Shown: positions 52,286-61,918, counted from the stretch's first letter. The stretch: 64,000 bases of DNA from Streptomyces flaveolus (GCF_000716535.1 NZ_JNWV01000042.1:1-64000), one strand, 5' to 3'. The notes: generated from the letters alone by a model not told the origin. Numbers and translations are program-made.

Positions 52286-52951
52286 ATGAACGACATCCTC
52301 GCCAGGCGCCTCACGGGACTGGCCGGCATCGCGGCGGCGGTCTGCTTCATCGTCGAAGTGCCCCTGTACTTCCTCTACTCGGGGCCGCCGCCGGACGCCA
52401 ACGTGCTGGCGCGCCTGCTGATCGGCATCGTCGCGCTGGCCGGTCTGATCCTGTTCGTCACGGGCTTCCGCGAGCTGGTCAAGCAGGTGAACCCCGCCCA
52501 CGAATGGGTCGGCACGGTGGCCTTCGCCACCGGATTGGTCTACGCGACGGTCACCCTGGTCTCCAGCGGGCTGGAGGCCGGCGCGGTCATCGCCGCCGAC
52601 CACCCGATCGACCCGACCATCACGGTCAGCGGCACGTACATCCTCTACGGTTCCATCGGCCGCTTGATGCTCGCGCTGTTCCTGGCCGCGGTCGGCTACG
52701 GAGCCACCCGCGCGCACCTGCTCCCCCGCTGGACCGGTCGTTCCGCCTACGTCCTCGCCGGGGTGAACCTGGCGTTCGTGCCGTCCCTGTTCTTCGGCAA
52801 TACGCCCGCGCACTTCTACGCGGCGAACGGATGGGGCAGCACGGCCCTGATGGGCGCGCTGCTGAGCTACTGGCTGCTCGCGGTGGGCATCGCCACCTAC
52901 CGCAGCGCGGCACGCCGTACGCCCGCCACCGCGCCCGCCCCGCAGTCCTGA
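52286..52951 (+). CDS. six-span membrane protein, DUF4386-like
   Basis: A 221-residue integral membrane protein with about six hydrophobic segments, starting MNDILARRLTGLAGIAAAVCFIVEVPLYFLY; later segments include LLIGIVALAGLILFVTGF and LMGALLSYWLLAVGIAT. Length and layout resemble DUF4386-type proteins but the assignment is tentative. GGGGGATCC lies upstream of the ATG. Function unknown. Confidence 0.7.
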   Translation: MNDILARRLTGLAGIAAAVCFIVEVPLYFLYSGPPPDANVLARLLIGIVALAGLILFVTGFRELVKQVNPAHEWVGTVAFATGLVYATVTLVSSGLEAGAVIAADHPIDPTITVSGTYILYGSIGRLMLALFLAAVGYGATRAHLLPRWTGRSAYVLAGVNLAFVPSLFFGNTPAHFYAANGWGSTALMGALLSYWLLAVGIATYRSAARRTPATAPAPQS

Positions 52952-53030
52952 CCTTCACTTACGGAGAACGGCCCGCGTGCCCGGCCCTCGCGTCGGGCAC
53001 GCGGGCCGTCCGCGGGAACACGGCGCCGGC

Positions 53031-53609
53031 TCAGCCGTGCAGGGTGGGCCGGTAGACCAGTTCCTGGATGCGCCCGTCGAGCGTCCGGGACTCGATCAGT
53101 TCGAGGTCGAAGTCGGCCGCGCCCCGGAAGATCGGGTCCGCCCCGGTCCGGCCCGTGATCACGGGGAACACCGTCACCTGGAGTCGGTCGACCAGTCCGG
53201 CCGCCATCACCGCGCGGTTCATCGACAGGCTGCCGTGGGAGCGCAACGGCACGTCGGACTCCGCCTTGAGCCGGGCCACGACGTCGACGGCGTCGCCCTT
53301 CGTGACGGTCGCGTCCGGCCAGTCCAGCGGCTCCTCCAGGGTCGTCGACATCACCCTGGCGGGCAGGCTCCGCATCCGTGTGACCCACGGGCCGCGCACC
53401 CCGGACTCCTCGGTGCTTGACGCCGGCATCTGCGCGAACGCCCGGTACGTGGTGGCCCCGAACACCATCCGCTGCTCCTCGCCGTACTGGGCGAGGCGGT
53501 GTTCGAGCAGCTCGGCGCCCTGCTTGCCCCAGTAGCCGGTCCAGTCGCCGCCGTCCGCGCCGAAGCCGTCGAGGCTGGAGAAGACGTCGAACGTGTAGGC
53601 GACGGTCAT
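53031..53609 (-). CDS. dihydrofolate reductase-family protein (RibD C-terminal type)
   Basis: A 192-residue second DHFR-like protein of the window: 'AYTFDVFSSLDGFGADGGDWTGYWGKQG', 'RMVFGATTYRAFAQM', 'KAESDVPLRSHGSLSMNRAVMAAGLVDRLQVTVFPVITGRTG'. It is intact and of typical length. It converges with the membrane protein gene and is divergent from the SDR gene at 53795. Substrate unknown; NADPH-dependent reduction is assumed from the fold. Confidence 0.87.
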   Translation of the reverse strand: MTVAYTFDVFSSLDGFGADGGDWTGYWGKQGAELLEHRLAQYGEEQRMVFGATTYRAFAQMPASSTEESGVRGPWVTRMRSLPARVMSTTLEEPLDWPDATVTKGDAVDVVARLKAESDVPLRSHGSLSMNRAVMAAGLVDRLQVTVFPVITGRTGADPIFRGAADFDLELIESRTLDGRIQELVYRPTLHG

Positions 53610-53794
53610 GACACTCTCCTCGGGTGCGGGCGTTCGCGGATCGCTGGTGGTCGTGTCTCCGTTACAGACCGGCCCGCGGGGTGAAACTCATCGAGCGGCG
53701 CGCGGCCCCCGTGTCCGGGACGCGGTGGCTGGCTGGTACAACCGTGTTCGGTACGCGCACACCGCGGGTCAGCAGGCTGAAAGGCGGCACACAG

Positions 53795-54598
53795 GTGAGC
53801 ACACGACGCGGTACGGCCCTGGTGACGGGCGCGTCCTCCGGCATCGGCGCGGGCTACGCGGAGCGCCTCGCCGCCCAGGGATGGGACACGGTCCTCGTGG
53901 CCCGCAGGGCGCAGCGGCTGGACGACCTCGCCCGCCGGTTGCGCGAGGAGACGGGCACCACGGTGGAGACCCTGGTGGCCGACCTGTCGGCGCCCGACGA
54001 CCTGGCCCGGGTGGTGAGCCGGGCGGCGGGTGACGACATCGGGTTCCTCCTCAACAACGCCGGGATCAACGGGTACGGCCCGTTCGCCGAGCTCGAACCG
54101 GACCTCCTGGCGAAGGTCCTGCACATCAACGTCCTGGCCGTCACCGCCCTCACCCGGGCCGCGGTTCCGGGCATGCTGGCGCGCGGTGACGGCACCGTGG
54201 TCAACGTCGCCTCGCAGCTGGCCTTCGCGGGCTCGCTGCCGCCGCACCCGCTGCCCGAGCGCGCGGTGTACGGCGGCACCAAGGGCTACGTCGTCACCTT
54301 CACCCGTACCCTCGCGGCCGAGCTGGCCGCCACACCGCTGCGGATCCAGGTGCTGTGCCCGGGGCTGACCGCCACCGAGTTCCATCGTTCCCGCGGGCAG
54401 GAGCCGGTGCCGGGACGTGACCAGGCCGTGCACGCCGCAGGCGGCATGCCGGTGGGCCAAGTCGTGGACGCCTCACTCGCGGCGCTGGACGCCGACCGGG
54501 TGGTGTGCGTACCGGGACTCGACGAACCGGCCCTGATCGACGGTCTGGCGGAGGCAGAGGAGGCGATCCGCGCGGCGGCCCGACGCGGCGCGAGCTGA
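53795..54598 (+). CDS. short-chain dehydrogenase/reductase
   Basis: A 267-residue classical SDR. Cofactor motif TGASSGIGAGYAE, NNAG motif 'FLLNNAGINGYGPFAEL', catalytic Ser in 'VVNVASQLAFAG', YxxxK as YGGTKGYV, and 'VQVLCPGLTATEF'-like sequence (IQVLCPGLTATEFH). Arg residues after the glycine motif (VARRAQRL) suggest NADP(H). GTG 53795 with GAAAGG about 11 nt upstream is preferred; the frame is open to 53624. Confidence 0.9.
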   Translation: MSTRRGTALVTGASSGIGAGYAERLAAQGWDTVLVARRAQRLDDLARRLREETGTTVETLVADLSAPDDLARVVSRAAGDDIGFLLNNAGINGYGPFAELEPDLLAKVLHINVLAVTALTRAAVPGMLARGDGTVVNVASQLAFAGSLPPHPLPERAVYGGTKGYVVTFTRTLAAELAATPLRIQVLCPGLTATEFHRSRGQEPVPGRDQAVHAAGGMPVGQVVDASLAALDADRVVCVPGLDEPALIDGLAEAEEAIRAAARRGAS

Positions 54599-54619
54599 CC
54601 GGGGGACCCCGCCCGGAGG

Positions 54620-54810
54620 GCTCTGCCGTGCCCGACGTAGGTGAGGCTTCCGTCGGGTGCTGTGAGGTACAGCCGCATACGGTCGCTGCCGGTGATCACC
54701 AGCCCCTTGAAGGTGGGAAGGTCCGGCGTGTGATCGGCAACCAGAGCGCGGACGATCCCGGGCAGACGCTCGAAGACCCCTTGGTGGTGGTGCTGGTCTG
54801 GAGCTGTCAC
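54620..54810 (-). pseudogene. immunity-like protein, 3' end lost
   Basis: A GTG at 54810 overlaps the stop of the toxin-like frame as GTGA. The encoded 'GVFERLPGIVRALVADHTPDLPTFKGLVITGSDRMRLYLTAPDGSLTYVGHG' has the composition and size profile of a small immunity protein. After about 54620 the frame continues only as antisense of the SDR gene (open to 54286), so the natural C-terminus appears to be gone. No named immunity family is recognised. Confidence 0.4.
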
Positions 54811-55222
54811 AGCTTCGCCCAGGCCGGGCACTTGTTCCCCGGCTGGTTCTTGCAGAACGCGTTGATGACGCCGATGGTCTGCCCCCGGCCGGCGTCGTAT
54901 AGCTGGTCCTTGGTCTTTCGTGAGTACTGAACGATGACCACGATCTTCACCATCCTGGGCCGGGGTACGCCGGTCTCAAAACCTATCCCCCGTACACGAG
55001 ACGGCCGTGATGGTCGTCGCTCTCGGGGTGCTCGTTGACGACGGCCGCAATCGTTCCGCACTTCTTGATGTTGTGGCGGCCGGTGAAGTGCTGCCAGCCG
55101 AAATGGCGCAGTCGCCGGCGTGCCGGGCACCGTCGCTTGTCTGCCGGGCGGGCCGTCGACGCCGATGGCGCGAGTCCGCGCGCCACATCGCGGGCTTCTG
55201 CGACCAGGTGAGCCATGAGCAT
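54807..55222 (-). pseudogene. C-terminal toxin-like fragment, frameshifted
   Basis: Two frames together read 'RHFGWQHFTGRHNIKKCGTIAAV' and 'NEHPESDDHHGRLVYGG' (frame ending 54983), then 'PRPRMVKIVVIVQYSRKTKDQLYDAGRGQ' and 'TIGVINAFCKNQPGNKCPAWAKL' (frame ending 54807). The H-rich opening, conserved Cys residues and position directly before a coupled small gene are typical of polymorphic toxin C-terminal domains with their immunity gene. The delivery portion of the toxin is absent. One frameshift at about 54980. Recognition is by architecture, not by a known toxin family. Confidence 0.35.
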
Positions 55223-55600
55223 TCACCTACTCGTGCGCACCGCCCGGTTCTTGCTCGCTGCGGTTCGGCCGCCTTCTACGACTCTGTGCATGCTGGATCC
55301 CGAACTGCTGGAACGGATCACCGTGCGCCGTGTGGAAATGGACGGACGCAAAGAACAGTTAGCCAAGCAGCTAGCAGAGGCGCGGGCCGAGTGGGACGAA
55401 CTCGCCTCGCCGAACGTGTCCTTGAGCGGGTGAGTGAGCGGCTCGCCGGCGAACGCGCCCACGCTGTGCCAATGCCTGGGCAGGTGGGAGGCCGGGCGAT
55501 GATGCTGATCCCGACCGCGAGCCGGGCGCGGACGAGAGCACGGTCCCCCCGGACTACCAGCGCATCATCGCTACCGTGCCCTGGGGAAGTTGAAGAAGGC
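55215..55600 (+). pseudogene. IS-associated coiled-coil protein remnant
   Basis: 'DPELLERITVRRVEMDGRKEQLAKQLAEARAEWDELA' in one frame is continued by 'ERVLERVSERLAGERAHAVPMPGQVGGRAMMLIP' and later 'PPDYQRIIATV' in others. It resembles the small helical proteins frequently found beside actinobacterial insertion sequences. Several register changes make it non-functional. Confidence 0.4.
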
Positions 55601-55930
55601 CGCCGACCTCACCCCCCGCCACTGGCATGACGGGTTCGGCGGCTATCACTCCTACCCCGGCAGTATCCCGATCGTGGCGACGACGCTGTCCTGGCTGCGC
55701 GAGCACGGCCAGCCGGTCCCGCGTTCTGGCGCTTCGGCCGTAAGGGACGGCAGCCGCTGCTGGACGCGATCAGAACTTCCGCCAGGACGCCGCCTTGCCC
55801 GCCGCCGCGCGGCTGAGCACGAACGGGAACAGCGCGCCGCACTGAGCAGGAAGCCGCGGCCCGCGAGGCGCGGCGGCCCGTACGCGCCCACTGCGGGCAG
55901 ATGTTCAACGGACCACGGAAAACATAACTG
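55590..55930 (+). pseudogene. remnant of an unknown gene
   Basis: 'TPRHWHDGFGGYHSYPGSIPIVATTLSWLREHGQP' in the first frame continues as 'FWRFGRKGRQPLLDAIRTSA' in the next. A later stretch in a third frame (ARRPVRAHCGQMF) looks like part of a zinc finger. It looks like a real protein broken by at least two frameshifts. Function not recognised. Confidence 0.3.
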
Positions 55931-56190
55931 TGAGAGTTCTTCTGCGGCCCGGGATGGGTTGCGCCAGGCTCGGCGCTCGTGATCCGGCATGACTCGAAAC
56001 GTAACTGGCGTTCCGTCAGGGACTGCCGTTCCCCCGAGATGTCTGCCGGGCATGGGCGTCGGCCTGGCCCACCCGTTGGCTTGATCAGCAGCTTGTCCGC
56101 CTTCCGGCGTGACTCATCACAGTTCCGCCACGTGGTGACTCCACCCAGGCCGACGCCGTCACGGTCGTCCGCCCGGAGGAGAACAACCGC

Positions 56191-57267
56191 GTGACCATGC
56201 TCGCAGAACACGTCGATGGCGTCATCGGCGTCGACACCCACCGCGACACCCTCGCCGCAGCCGCCGTCAGCCCCATCGGCGCCGTCCTTGCCAGCACCGA
56301 TTCCCCGGCCAACGCCCGCGGCTACCGGCGGCTTCTGGACTTCGCCCGCCAGCAGGTCCCCGGCCGCCGCTGCTGGGCCCTGGAAGGTATCGGCAGCTAC
56401 GGTGCCGGCCTCGCGGCCTTCCTGGACCAGGCCGGTGAGCAGGTCGTCGAGGTCTGCCGTCCGAAACGAGCGGCCAACCGCCGCAAGACCGACATGCTCG
56501 ACGCCGTCCGGGCCGCCAAGGAGGCCCTGGCCACCGAGCATCTGATCCAGCCCCGCCTCCGCGGCGAACGCGAGGCACTGCGGGTACTGCTTGCCACCCG
56601 TCACGGTGCGGTCCTCGCTTCCACCGCCGTGATCAACCAGCTCTAGGCCCTGATCGTCTCCGCCCCGGATGACCTCCGCGCCGAGCTGCGGAAGCTCAAG
56701 CGTCCCGCCCAAATCGCCTACTGCGCTCAGTTCCGCGACCGCCCGGCCCAGAGCCTCGAGCACCGGATGACGGTGCGGGCCATGCGGTCCACGGCGCAGC
56801 GTGTCCAGGCGCTGCAGGCCGAGGCCAAGGAGCTGGAGAACGAGATACTCGCCCTGGTGCGGCAGCAGGCCCCCGAGCTTCTCGGCCTGCTCGGAGTCGG
56901 GCCGATCACCGCCGCCCAGATCTTGGTCAGCTGGTCTCACCAGGGACGATTCCGCTCGGAAGCCGCCTTCGCCTCCTTCGCCGGTGTCTCGCCGATCCCT
57001 GCCTCGTCCGGGCTGACCAACCGACACCGGCTCAACCGCAGCGGCGACCGGCAGCTCAACCGGGCCATGCACACCATCACCCTGATCAGGATGCGACTTG
57101 ATCCCTCTACGAAGACGTACGTCGCTCGCAAGATCACCGAAGGAAAGACCTCCCGGGACGCCCGGCGATGCCTCAAGCGGGTGATCTGCCGCCAGATCTT
57201 CAAGATCCTTGAGCGCTCAGACCGAAACCGACTCGGCAACGTCGAAGAACTCGCTCAAGCGGCTTGA
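56191..57267 (+). mobile_element. IS110-family transposase interrupted by one amber codon
   Basis: The element encodes a full-length IS110 transposase (358 codons) in a single frame, except for TAG at 56644-56646 (after VINQL). N-terminal DEDD/RuvC-like part: 'GVIGVDTHRDTLAAAAVS' (first Asp), 'ALEGIGSYGAGLAAFL', 'KTDMLDAVRAA'. C-terminal Tnp_20 part: 'LLGLLGVGPITAAQILVSWSHQGRFRSEAAFASFAGVSPIPASSG' (catalytic Ser region) and 'RAMHTITLIRMR'. IS110 elements use a bridge RNA from their non-coding ends to pick the target; flanking 55985-56190 is the place to look for it. The nonsense codon probably silences the copy. Confidence 0.88.
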
Positions 57268-57299
57268 CACGACATAGCAGCCTCGGGGGAGCGCGTCGA

Positions 57300-57486
57300 C
57301 TACCGCGGCTGGACGCAGCCGCGGGAATTCCCACCCGGACCTGTGCGAGGTCTACCAGAGCCGGGCCGTGGCGGCACAAGCACAGGCCGAAGCCGACGAA
57401 CGCGAGCGCCAGGAGCAGGAGCGTCGCCGCCATGTGCAAGAAGCTCTGAAGCCGTTGCTGTATCGAACTGGCCAGATACCGGTTTG
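57300..57486 (+). pseudogene. coiled-coil C-terminal fragment
   Basis: A frame without a start reads NSHPDLCEVYQSRAVAAQAQ, then a Glu/Arg/Gln-rich helix (EADERERQEQERRRHVQEAL) and ends KPLLYRTGQIPV. It directly follows the IS110 right flank and may be the displaced end of a gene split by the insertion. No function recognised. Confidence 0.3.
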
Positions 57487-57585
57487 AGTGGGGCCCTCCG
57501 GGCAGGTGATCTTCTGGCTGTGACCGGACTCCACGAAGCGCAGTTCCCTACCGGACTCCTCGGATAGTGAGGTACGTTCGGGCCC

Positions 57586-57945
57586 ATGCCTGTCTACACC
57601 TGTGCAGTGCAGCGCAAGCAGATCTGGCCGGACGGCTCTGTCGTCTGGGCCGCGCGCGACGAGCGTGTGAACGTCATCGGATGGGCTGGTGAGCCTTTCG
57701 ATCTGGGGCAGATGCTTCTCGAGAAGTTTCTTGAGGAGAACAAGACGGGCATCGCTCCAGACGGATTTCGCGCGGTCGTCTGGGCAGGCGACCGACGTGG
57801 CGAGAACCTCAACGGAAGTGTCGATGCGTTGGCTGTGGTCGAAGCCCCTGTCGAAGCCGCCCGATCTGCACGAGAGCCTCGCAGAAGTGCTGCGCGCCGC
57901 CGTTGGGGATGGTTCAGGGGTCGTGCTGCGCCTGATGCGGAATAA
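57586..57945 (+). CDS. hypothetical protein
   Basis: A 119-residue frame with natural composition in its first 85 residues (MPVYTCAVQRKQIWPDGSVVW..., GEPFDLGQMLLEKFLEENKTGIAPDGFRAVVWAG), then an Arg-rich tail. A neighbouring frame (KPPDLHESLAEVLRAAVGDGSGVVLRLMRN..., ending 58006) looks like the better C-terminus, so another one-base shift near 57850 is possible. Not recognised. Confidence 0.4.
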   Translation: MPVYTCAVQRKQIWPDGSVVWAARDERVNVIGWAGEPFDLGQMLLEKFLEENKTGIAPDGFRAVVWAGDRRGENLNGSVDALAVVEAPVEAARSAREPRRSAARRRWGWFRGRAAPDAE

Positions 57946-58023
57946 GTTGCTGTTGCCGTTTCCGGTCTTGAGGGTTGTGCGTCGAACGGGAGTCCCGATC
58001 GGGTGATCCCCGAAAGGTGATCC

Positions 58024-58900
58024 ATGACCATGTGCCCAGACCGAGTGGGCACGGCCCCGCCGCTGCCCGAACCGGACATCGAGCCGAGGCTGCTGCGGGC
58101 CTTCCTGGCCGTCGCGCGGGAGGGCCACTTCGGTCACGCGGCCGCCGAACTGGGAGTGGCGCAGCCGGCGCTCAGCAGACAGGTGTGACACCTGGAGCGG
58201 CTGCTCGGCGTGGAGCTGTTCGACTGGTCACGAGACGCCGGTTCTGCGCCAGGGCCAGCTGCGCTTTCCCTGGAGCGCGGAACTCACTCGCGCCGGACGG
58301 CTCGTCCTCCCCCAACGCACCGCCCGGGCCGCGGCGACGGGCCGGAGCGAAGGCCTGACCGTCTCCGCCCCGCTGCCCAGCCCACCGGGCGGGCTGCTCA
58401 CCGAGCCGGTGCGCGGCCTTCGTTCACCCCAGCACGACGCACGGGTGCCGTGGTCGGTCTTGACGACGGCGAGGAGGTGGCCGCGGTCGCCGACGGCCGG
58501 GTCGACGCCCTGCTCACCTTGGACCTGCCCGCCTCGGACGCGTTCGCCTTCAAGGCGCTGGTCGAGGAACGGACGAGCACGCTCCTTATCCAGGGGCAGC
58601 CATGGGAGCACTGGGCCCGCATTCCGTTGACGGTACTCGCCGACGATCCGGTCCTCTTTCCGCTTCGTGAGCGCAGCCACTGCTGGGCGCAGCTCCAGGC
58701 GGCCGCCACCGCGGCCGGTTCCGATCTGCATCCGCTGCCGACCGCGCCCTCGGCCGTGCCCGATCTGGTGGCGGCCGGGCTGGGGGCTCCGCGTTCCGGA
58801 GTCATTCCCGCTGGCCTCGCGTCCGTCCCCGCCTGCGCAGCCGGTGCGCCTCCCGCGGCAGCCCCCACCGGCGGCCCGGCCGTCCCTCCGGCGGCTCGCC
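58024..58900 (+). pseudogene. LysR-family regulator, multiply disrupted
   Basis: ATG 58024 begins a LysR HTH: 'PRLLRAFLAVAREGHFGHAAAELGVAQPALSRQV', interrupted by TGA at 58186-58188, then 'HLERLLGVELF'. Further on 'EVAAVADGRVDALLTLDLPASDAFAFKALVEERTS', 'PLTVLADDPVLFPLRE' and 'DLHPLPTAPSAVPDLVAAGLG' belong to the effector-binding domain, but with frameshifts between 58225 and 58440 and again after 58790. It is clearly inactive. Confidence 0.7.
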
Positions 58901-59690
58901 TGTGCCAGCGGTCCTCCCGCTTCCGCTGCGCCCGTGGGCCGTCCCGCGGCCGGCCACCCGCCGCACCAGCCCCCAGGCCGGCGGCCGGATGGGCCCGCCC
59001 GCGCTCCTGGCCGTCCGCGCCAGGCCTTCGGCCGTCCGTCGGCGGTCCGCCGTCCCGCCTATCGCACCGCGCCAGGCACGGCAGCGTCCTGCTCTGCCCC
59101 GCCCGCCGACGGCCCACTGTTTCGCGGCGGTGACGGGGCTGTTGACCGAGGCGTATGAATGCTCCAAGGGCCGCGACGAGGAACGATACGCCGCATGCCA
59201 TGGTCGGGCCGTCATGCTCAGGCCCCTGCCACGCCGCCTCCGGTTCGGCTGCTGGGCTGCACGATCGGATCTGCCAGCACCCCGGCCACCGTCACCACGG
59301 GGAACATCCCGCCCCAGCAGCGCGCCACTGGCGCCGGCTCCAACCCTCCATGACGCGAGCCAACACGCAGGACCCTCGAGCCGCGGCCCCAGCAGGGCCT
59401 CACGCGCCCAGAACCCGCACACCACCGGCCGTGCAGGAGCGATCACCTCCCCGCGAGCCGCACCCGACCGCGACAGGCGCCACACACCCGGCGTGACGGT
59501 CGGGACACCGGTCGGCAGGCCGACCGAGCCGGGTGCGGACGGCCGGTGCCCGGCCGCGTACCGCCGACCGGATGCCGTGAGCGGGCTGCCCGGAACGACA
59601 GGGCAGAGCCACCCGAAGCGGCCCCACGTGCCGGGTCGATGCCCGGGGTGCGAGCAGGGGCGTGACAACGGCGAGGTTCTCTGAGACCTG
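58900..59690. other. low-complexity region, possible decayed MFS fragment
   Basis: Pro/Arg/Ala-rich shadow frames on both strands. On minus, 'GGMFPVVTVAGVLADPIVQPS' (about 59320-59250) and 'MACGVSFLVAALGAFIRLGQQPRHRRE' (59201-59120) in adjacent frames resemble the last helices of an EmrB-type transporter. Nothing else can be supported. Confidence 0.25.
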
Positions 59691-59733
59691 CAACGGACAC
59701 GTTAGATGATGGGTGTAATGTAAGTGTCCGTTG
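59691..59733. promoter_or_regulatory. 10-bp inverted repeat upstream of the flavoprotein gene
   Basis: CAACGGACAC (59691-59700) and GTGTCCGTTG (59724-59733) are a perfect inverted repeat separated by 23 bp of AT-rich sequence (GTTAGATGATGGGTGTAATG TAA). It lies 114 bp before the flavoprotein start. The AT-rich centre may be the promoter, with regulator half-sites on both sides, for example for a TetR protein. Confidence 0.45.
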
Positions 59734-59847
59734 TCCGCCCGCCAGGGATGTGGCTTCTTGCTCGCCCCGTGCGGTTTCGGTTCGCACAGTCGGGATGAAC
59801 CAGCGGGTAGCTGCCTGCTCGGCCTGGCGCCATGTGACGAGGGACCC

Positions 59848-61254
59848 ATGACCTTTGACGATCTGCTGCCACGCGTGTCGCCCGCCGAGGCGGCCGAACT
59901 CGCATCGCTGGCGAGCGGTCCTGTTCTGCTGCCCGGCGACGAGGGATACGACGCCGAGTGCCGGATCTACAACCTGAACGTTCCCCTGGAACCGGCTCTG
60001 GTGGTCGGCGCCGCCGGCGCGGCCGACATACAGGCGGCGATCCGCTTCGCGGCCCGCCAGGGCCGGCCTGTGACGGTGAAGACCACAGGCCACCAGCAGG
60101 TCACCCCCGCCCGGGGCGGGATTCTGATCAGCACCCGTCGCATGAAGGGTGTCGTCATAGACGTCGCCAGACGGCGCGCACGCGTCGGGGCCGGCGTGAT
60201 CTGGCAGGAGGTGATCGACCAGGCCGCCGCCGTCGGTCTCGCCCCGATGAGCGGCTCGGCTCCGCTGGTGGGCGTGGTCGGCTACACCCTCGGGGGAGGA
60301 CTCAGTCCGGTCCTCGGCCGGAGCCGGGGATACGCGGCGGACCATGTGCGCTCGTTGGACGTGGTGACCGCTGACGCCGAGTTGCGGCATGTCACGGCGG
60401 ACAGCGACCCCGAACTCTTCTGGTCCCTGCTCGGAGGCAAGGGCAATTTCGGCGTTGTCACCGCGCTGGAGTTCGACCTGTTCCCCTTGACCCACTTCTA
60501 CGGCGGCGGCATCCACTTCCCCGGCGAACACCTCGCCGATGTGCTGCACACCTGGCGCACTTGGCAATCAGACATGCCGGAGGAGATGTCCTCCTCGGTC
60601 GCCGTGCAACGACTCCCTCCGCTGCCCGAGTTGCCGGAGCCGCTCCGGGGGGCCTTCGTAGTACACGTGCGCTTCGCCTACCTCGGTCCGTCGGCCGAGG
60701 GCGAGCGGCTGATCACACCCCTGCGCGCGGCCGCCCCAGCGCTCATCGACACCGTGGACGCGATGCCCTACACCGCCATGGGCGCCCTCCACATGGACCC
60801 GCCGACGCCGATGCCCTATTACGACCGCACGACGATGCTGCGCGCGTTTCCCGCCGAGGCGGCCGACAAGCTGATCGAACTGCTCGGTCCCGAGTCGGAC
60901 TCCCCGCTGGCGAGCGTCGAGATCCGCATGCTCGGCGGCGCTCTCGACCGCGAGCCCGCGGTACCCAACGCCGTCTCCAGCCGAGGGCTTCCTTTCGTCC
61001 TCTTCGGTTTCGGCGTGGGCGCCCCCGACCGGGCCGAGTTCCTGAGGGCCAAACTCGAAGAGGTGATGAACGCGTTGGAGCCCTGGGCAGACAGGCGCAG
61101 GATGGTCAACTTCCTCTCCACCGAAGAGGCCACCGACACCGAGCGGTTGAGCGAGGTCTACGGCGCCGAGCGCTACCGGCGTCTGACCGCCGCAAAGAAG
61201 GCGTACGACCCGACCAACATGTTCCGGGTGAACCACAACATCCCGCCCGGCTGA
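59848..61254 (+). CDS. FAD-linked oxidoreductase, berberine-bridge-enzyme type
   Basis: A 468-residue PCMH-type flavoprotein. The FAD domain has 'VGAAGAADIQAAIRFAARQGRPVTVKTTGHQQV' (the His of TGH is the usual covalent FAD attachment site), 'VIDVARRRARVGAGVIWQEVIDQAA', 'VGVVGYTLGGGLSPVLGRSRGYAADHV' and 'LLGGKGNFGVVTALEFDLFP'. The C-terminal BBE motif is 'YDPTNMFRVNHNIPPG'. In bicovalent family members a Cys occurs before the GGG loop; here it is Tyr (GYTLGGG), so FAD is probably attached at one site only. No signal peptide. ATG 59848 is preceded by GAGGGA. Substrate unknown; oxidation of a sugar or secondary metabolite is typical. Confidence 0.9.
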   Translation: MTFDDLLPRVSPAEAAELASLASGPVLLPGDEGYDAECRIYNLNVPLEPALVVGAAGAADIQAAIRFAARQGRPVTVKTTGHQQVTPARGGILISTRRMKGVVIDVARRRARVGAGVIWQEVIDQAAAVGLAPMSGSAPLVGVVGYTLGGGLSPVLGRSRGYAADHVRSLDVVTADAELRHVTADSDPELFWSLLGGKGNFGVVTALEFDLFPLTHFYGGGIHFPGEHLADVLHTWRTWQSDMPEEMSSSVAVQRLPPLPELPEPLRGAFVVHVRFAYLGPSAEGERLITPLRAAAPALIDTVDAMPYTAMGALHMDPPTPMPYYDRTTMLRAFPAEAADKLIELLGPESDSPLASVEIRMLGGALDREPAVPNAVSSRGLPFVLFGFGVGAPDRAEFLRAKLEEVMNALEPWADRRRMVNFLSTEEATDTERLSEVYGAERYRRLTAAKKAYDPTNMFRVNHNIPPG

Positions 61255-61654
61255 CGGAATGCGGCCACCGGGACCGGGGTCGGTGCCGGGGGGCCCGGAC
61301 GCGTCCGCCCGGTCCATAGGGGCTCCGGGCGGGCCCCGTCAAGGGCGCTGCGGTCGGAGTCGTCCCCGCCCATGCCGGTCGGAGCGTACAGGCGCCACTT
61401 TTCCTGCCTGCCAGGAGGCTGCGACCGCACGCTCACGTGCTTGTCGGCGGCGGCGTTCGGCCGCTCCGCGGACAGGGTTCGCGGTGGGCGTGGCGTGGAA
61501 AGTCAGCAGCGCAGGCCGCTCCTGGCCGCCGGTGCGGATCGCCGCCCTGGTGAGCGGTCCGTCCACTCCCTGCGGAACGCGTCGTGCAAGAGCATGTATG
61601 CCGACCCCGCAGTTGAGCGGTTGTCAAGCTGATTCGGGCCTGTGCGGCCTGTTC
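61255..61654. other. no convincing gene
   Basis: Only GC-rich shadow frames. No repeats or clear hairpins noted. Confidence 0.35.
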
Positions 61655-61918
61655 TCATCCTTCCCTGTCCGGCGTCCCCAGCGCACGGGCTTTCGTGGCG
61701 GTCGCCGAGCAGTAGCACCACAGGGACGCGGCCTGGGCGATCGGCACGAGCCCGCCGACGCTGTCCGTGGCGGATGGGGCGCACGCCATGAGCATGAGGA
61801 GCAGATGTCCTTGCTGCTGGACGGCCTCGGGTCGGTCCGGAAAAGCCGTCTGCGGGTGCCTGAAGTAGGTGCGGTTTCCGGCCGTGCCGCCGGATGGGTG
61901 GGAGCCCTCACCTACGTA
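61655..61918 (-). pseudogene. C-terminal fragment of an unknown protein
   Basis: A minus-strand frame lacking a start reads GGTAGNRTYFRHPQTAFPDR, then 'PEAVQQQGHLLLMLMACAPSATDSVGGLVPIAQAASLWCY' and ends KARALGTPDREG. The composition is that of a real protein. It begins right after, and partly inside, the 3' end of the anti-sigma-like ORF. Not recognised. Confidence 0.25.
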
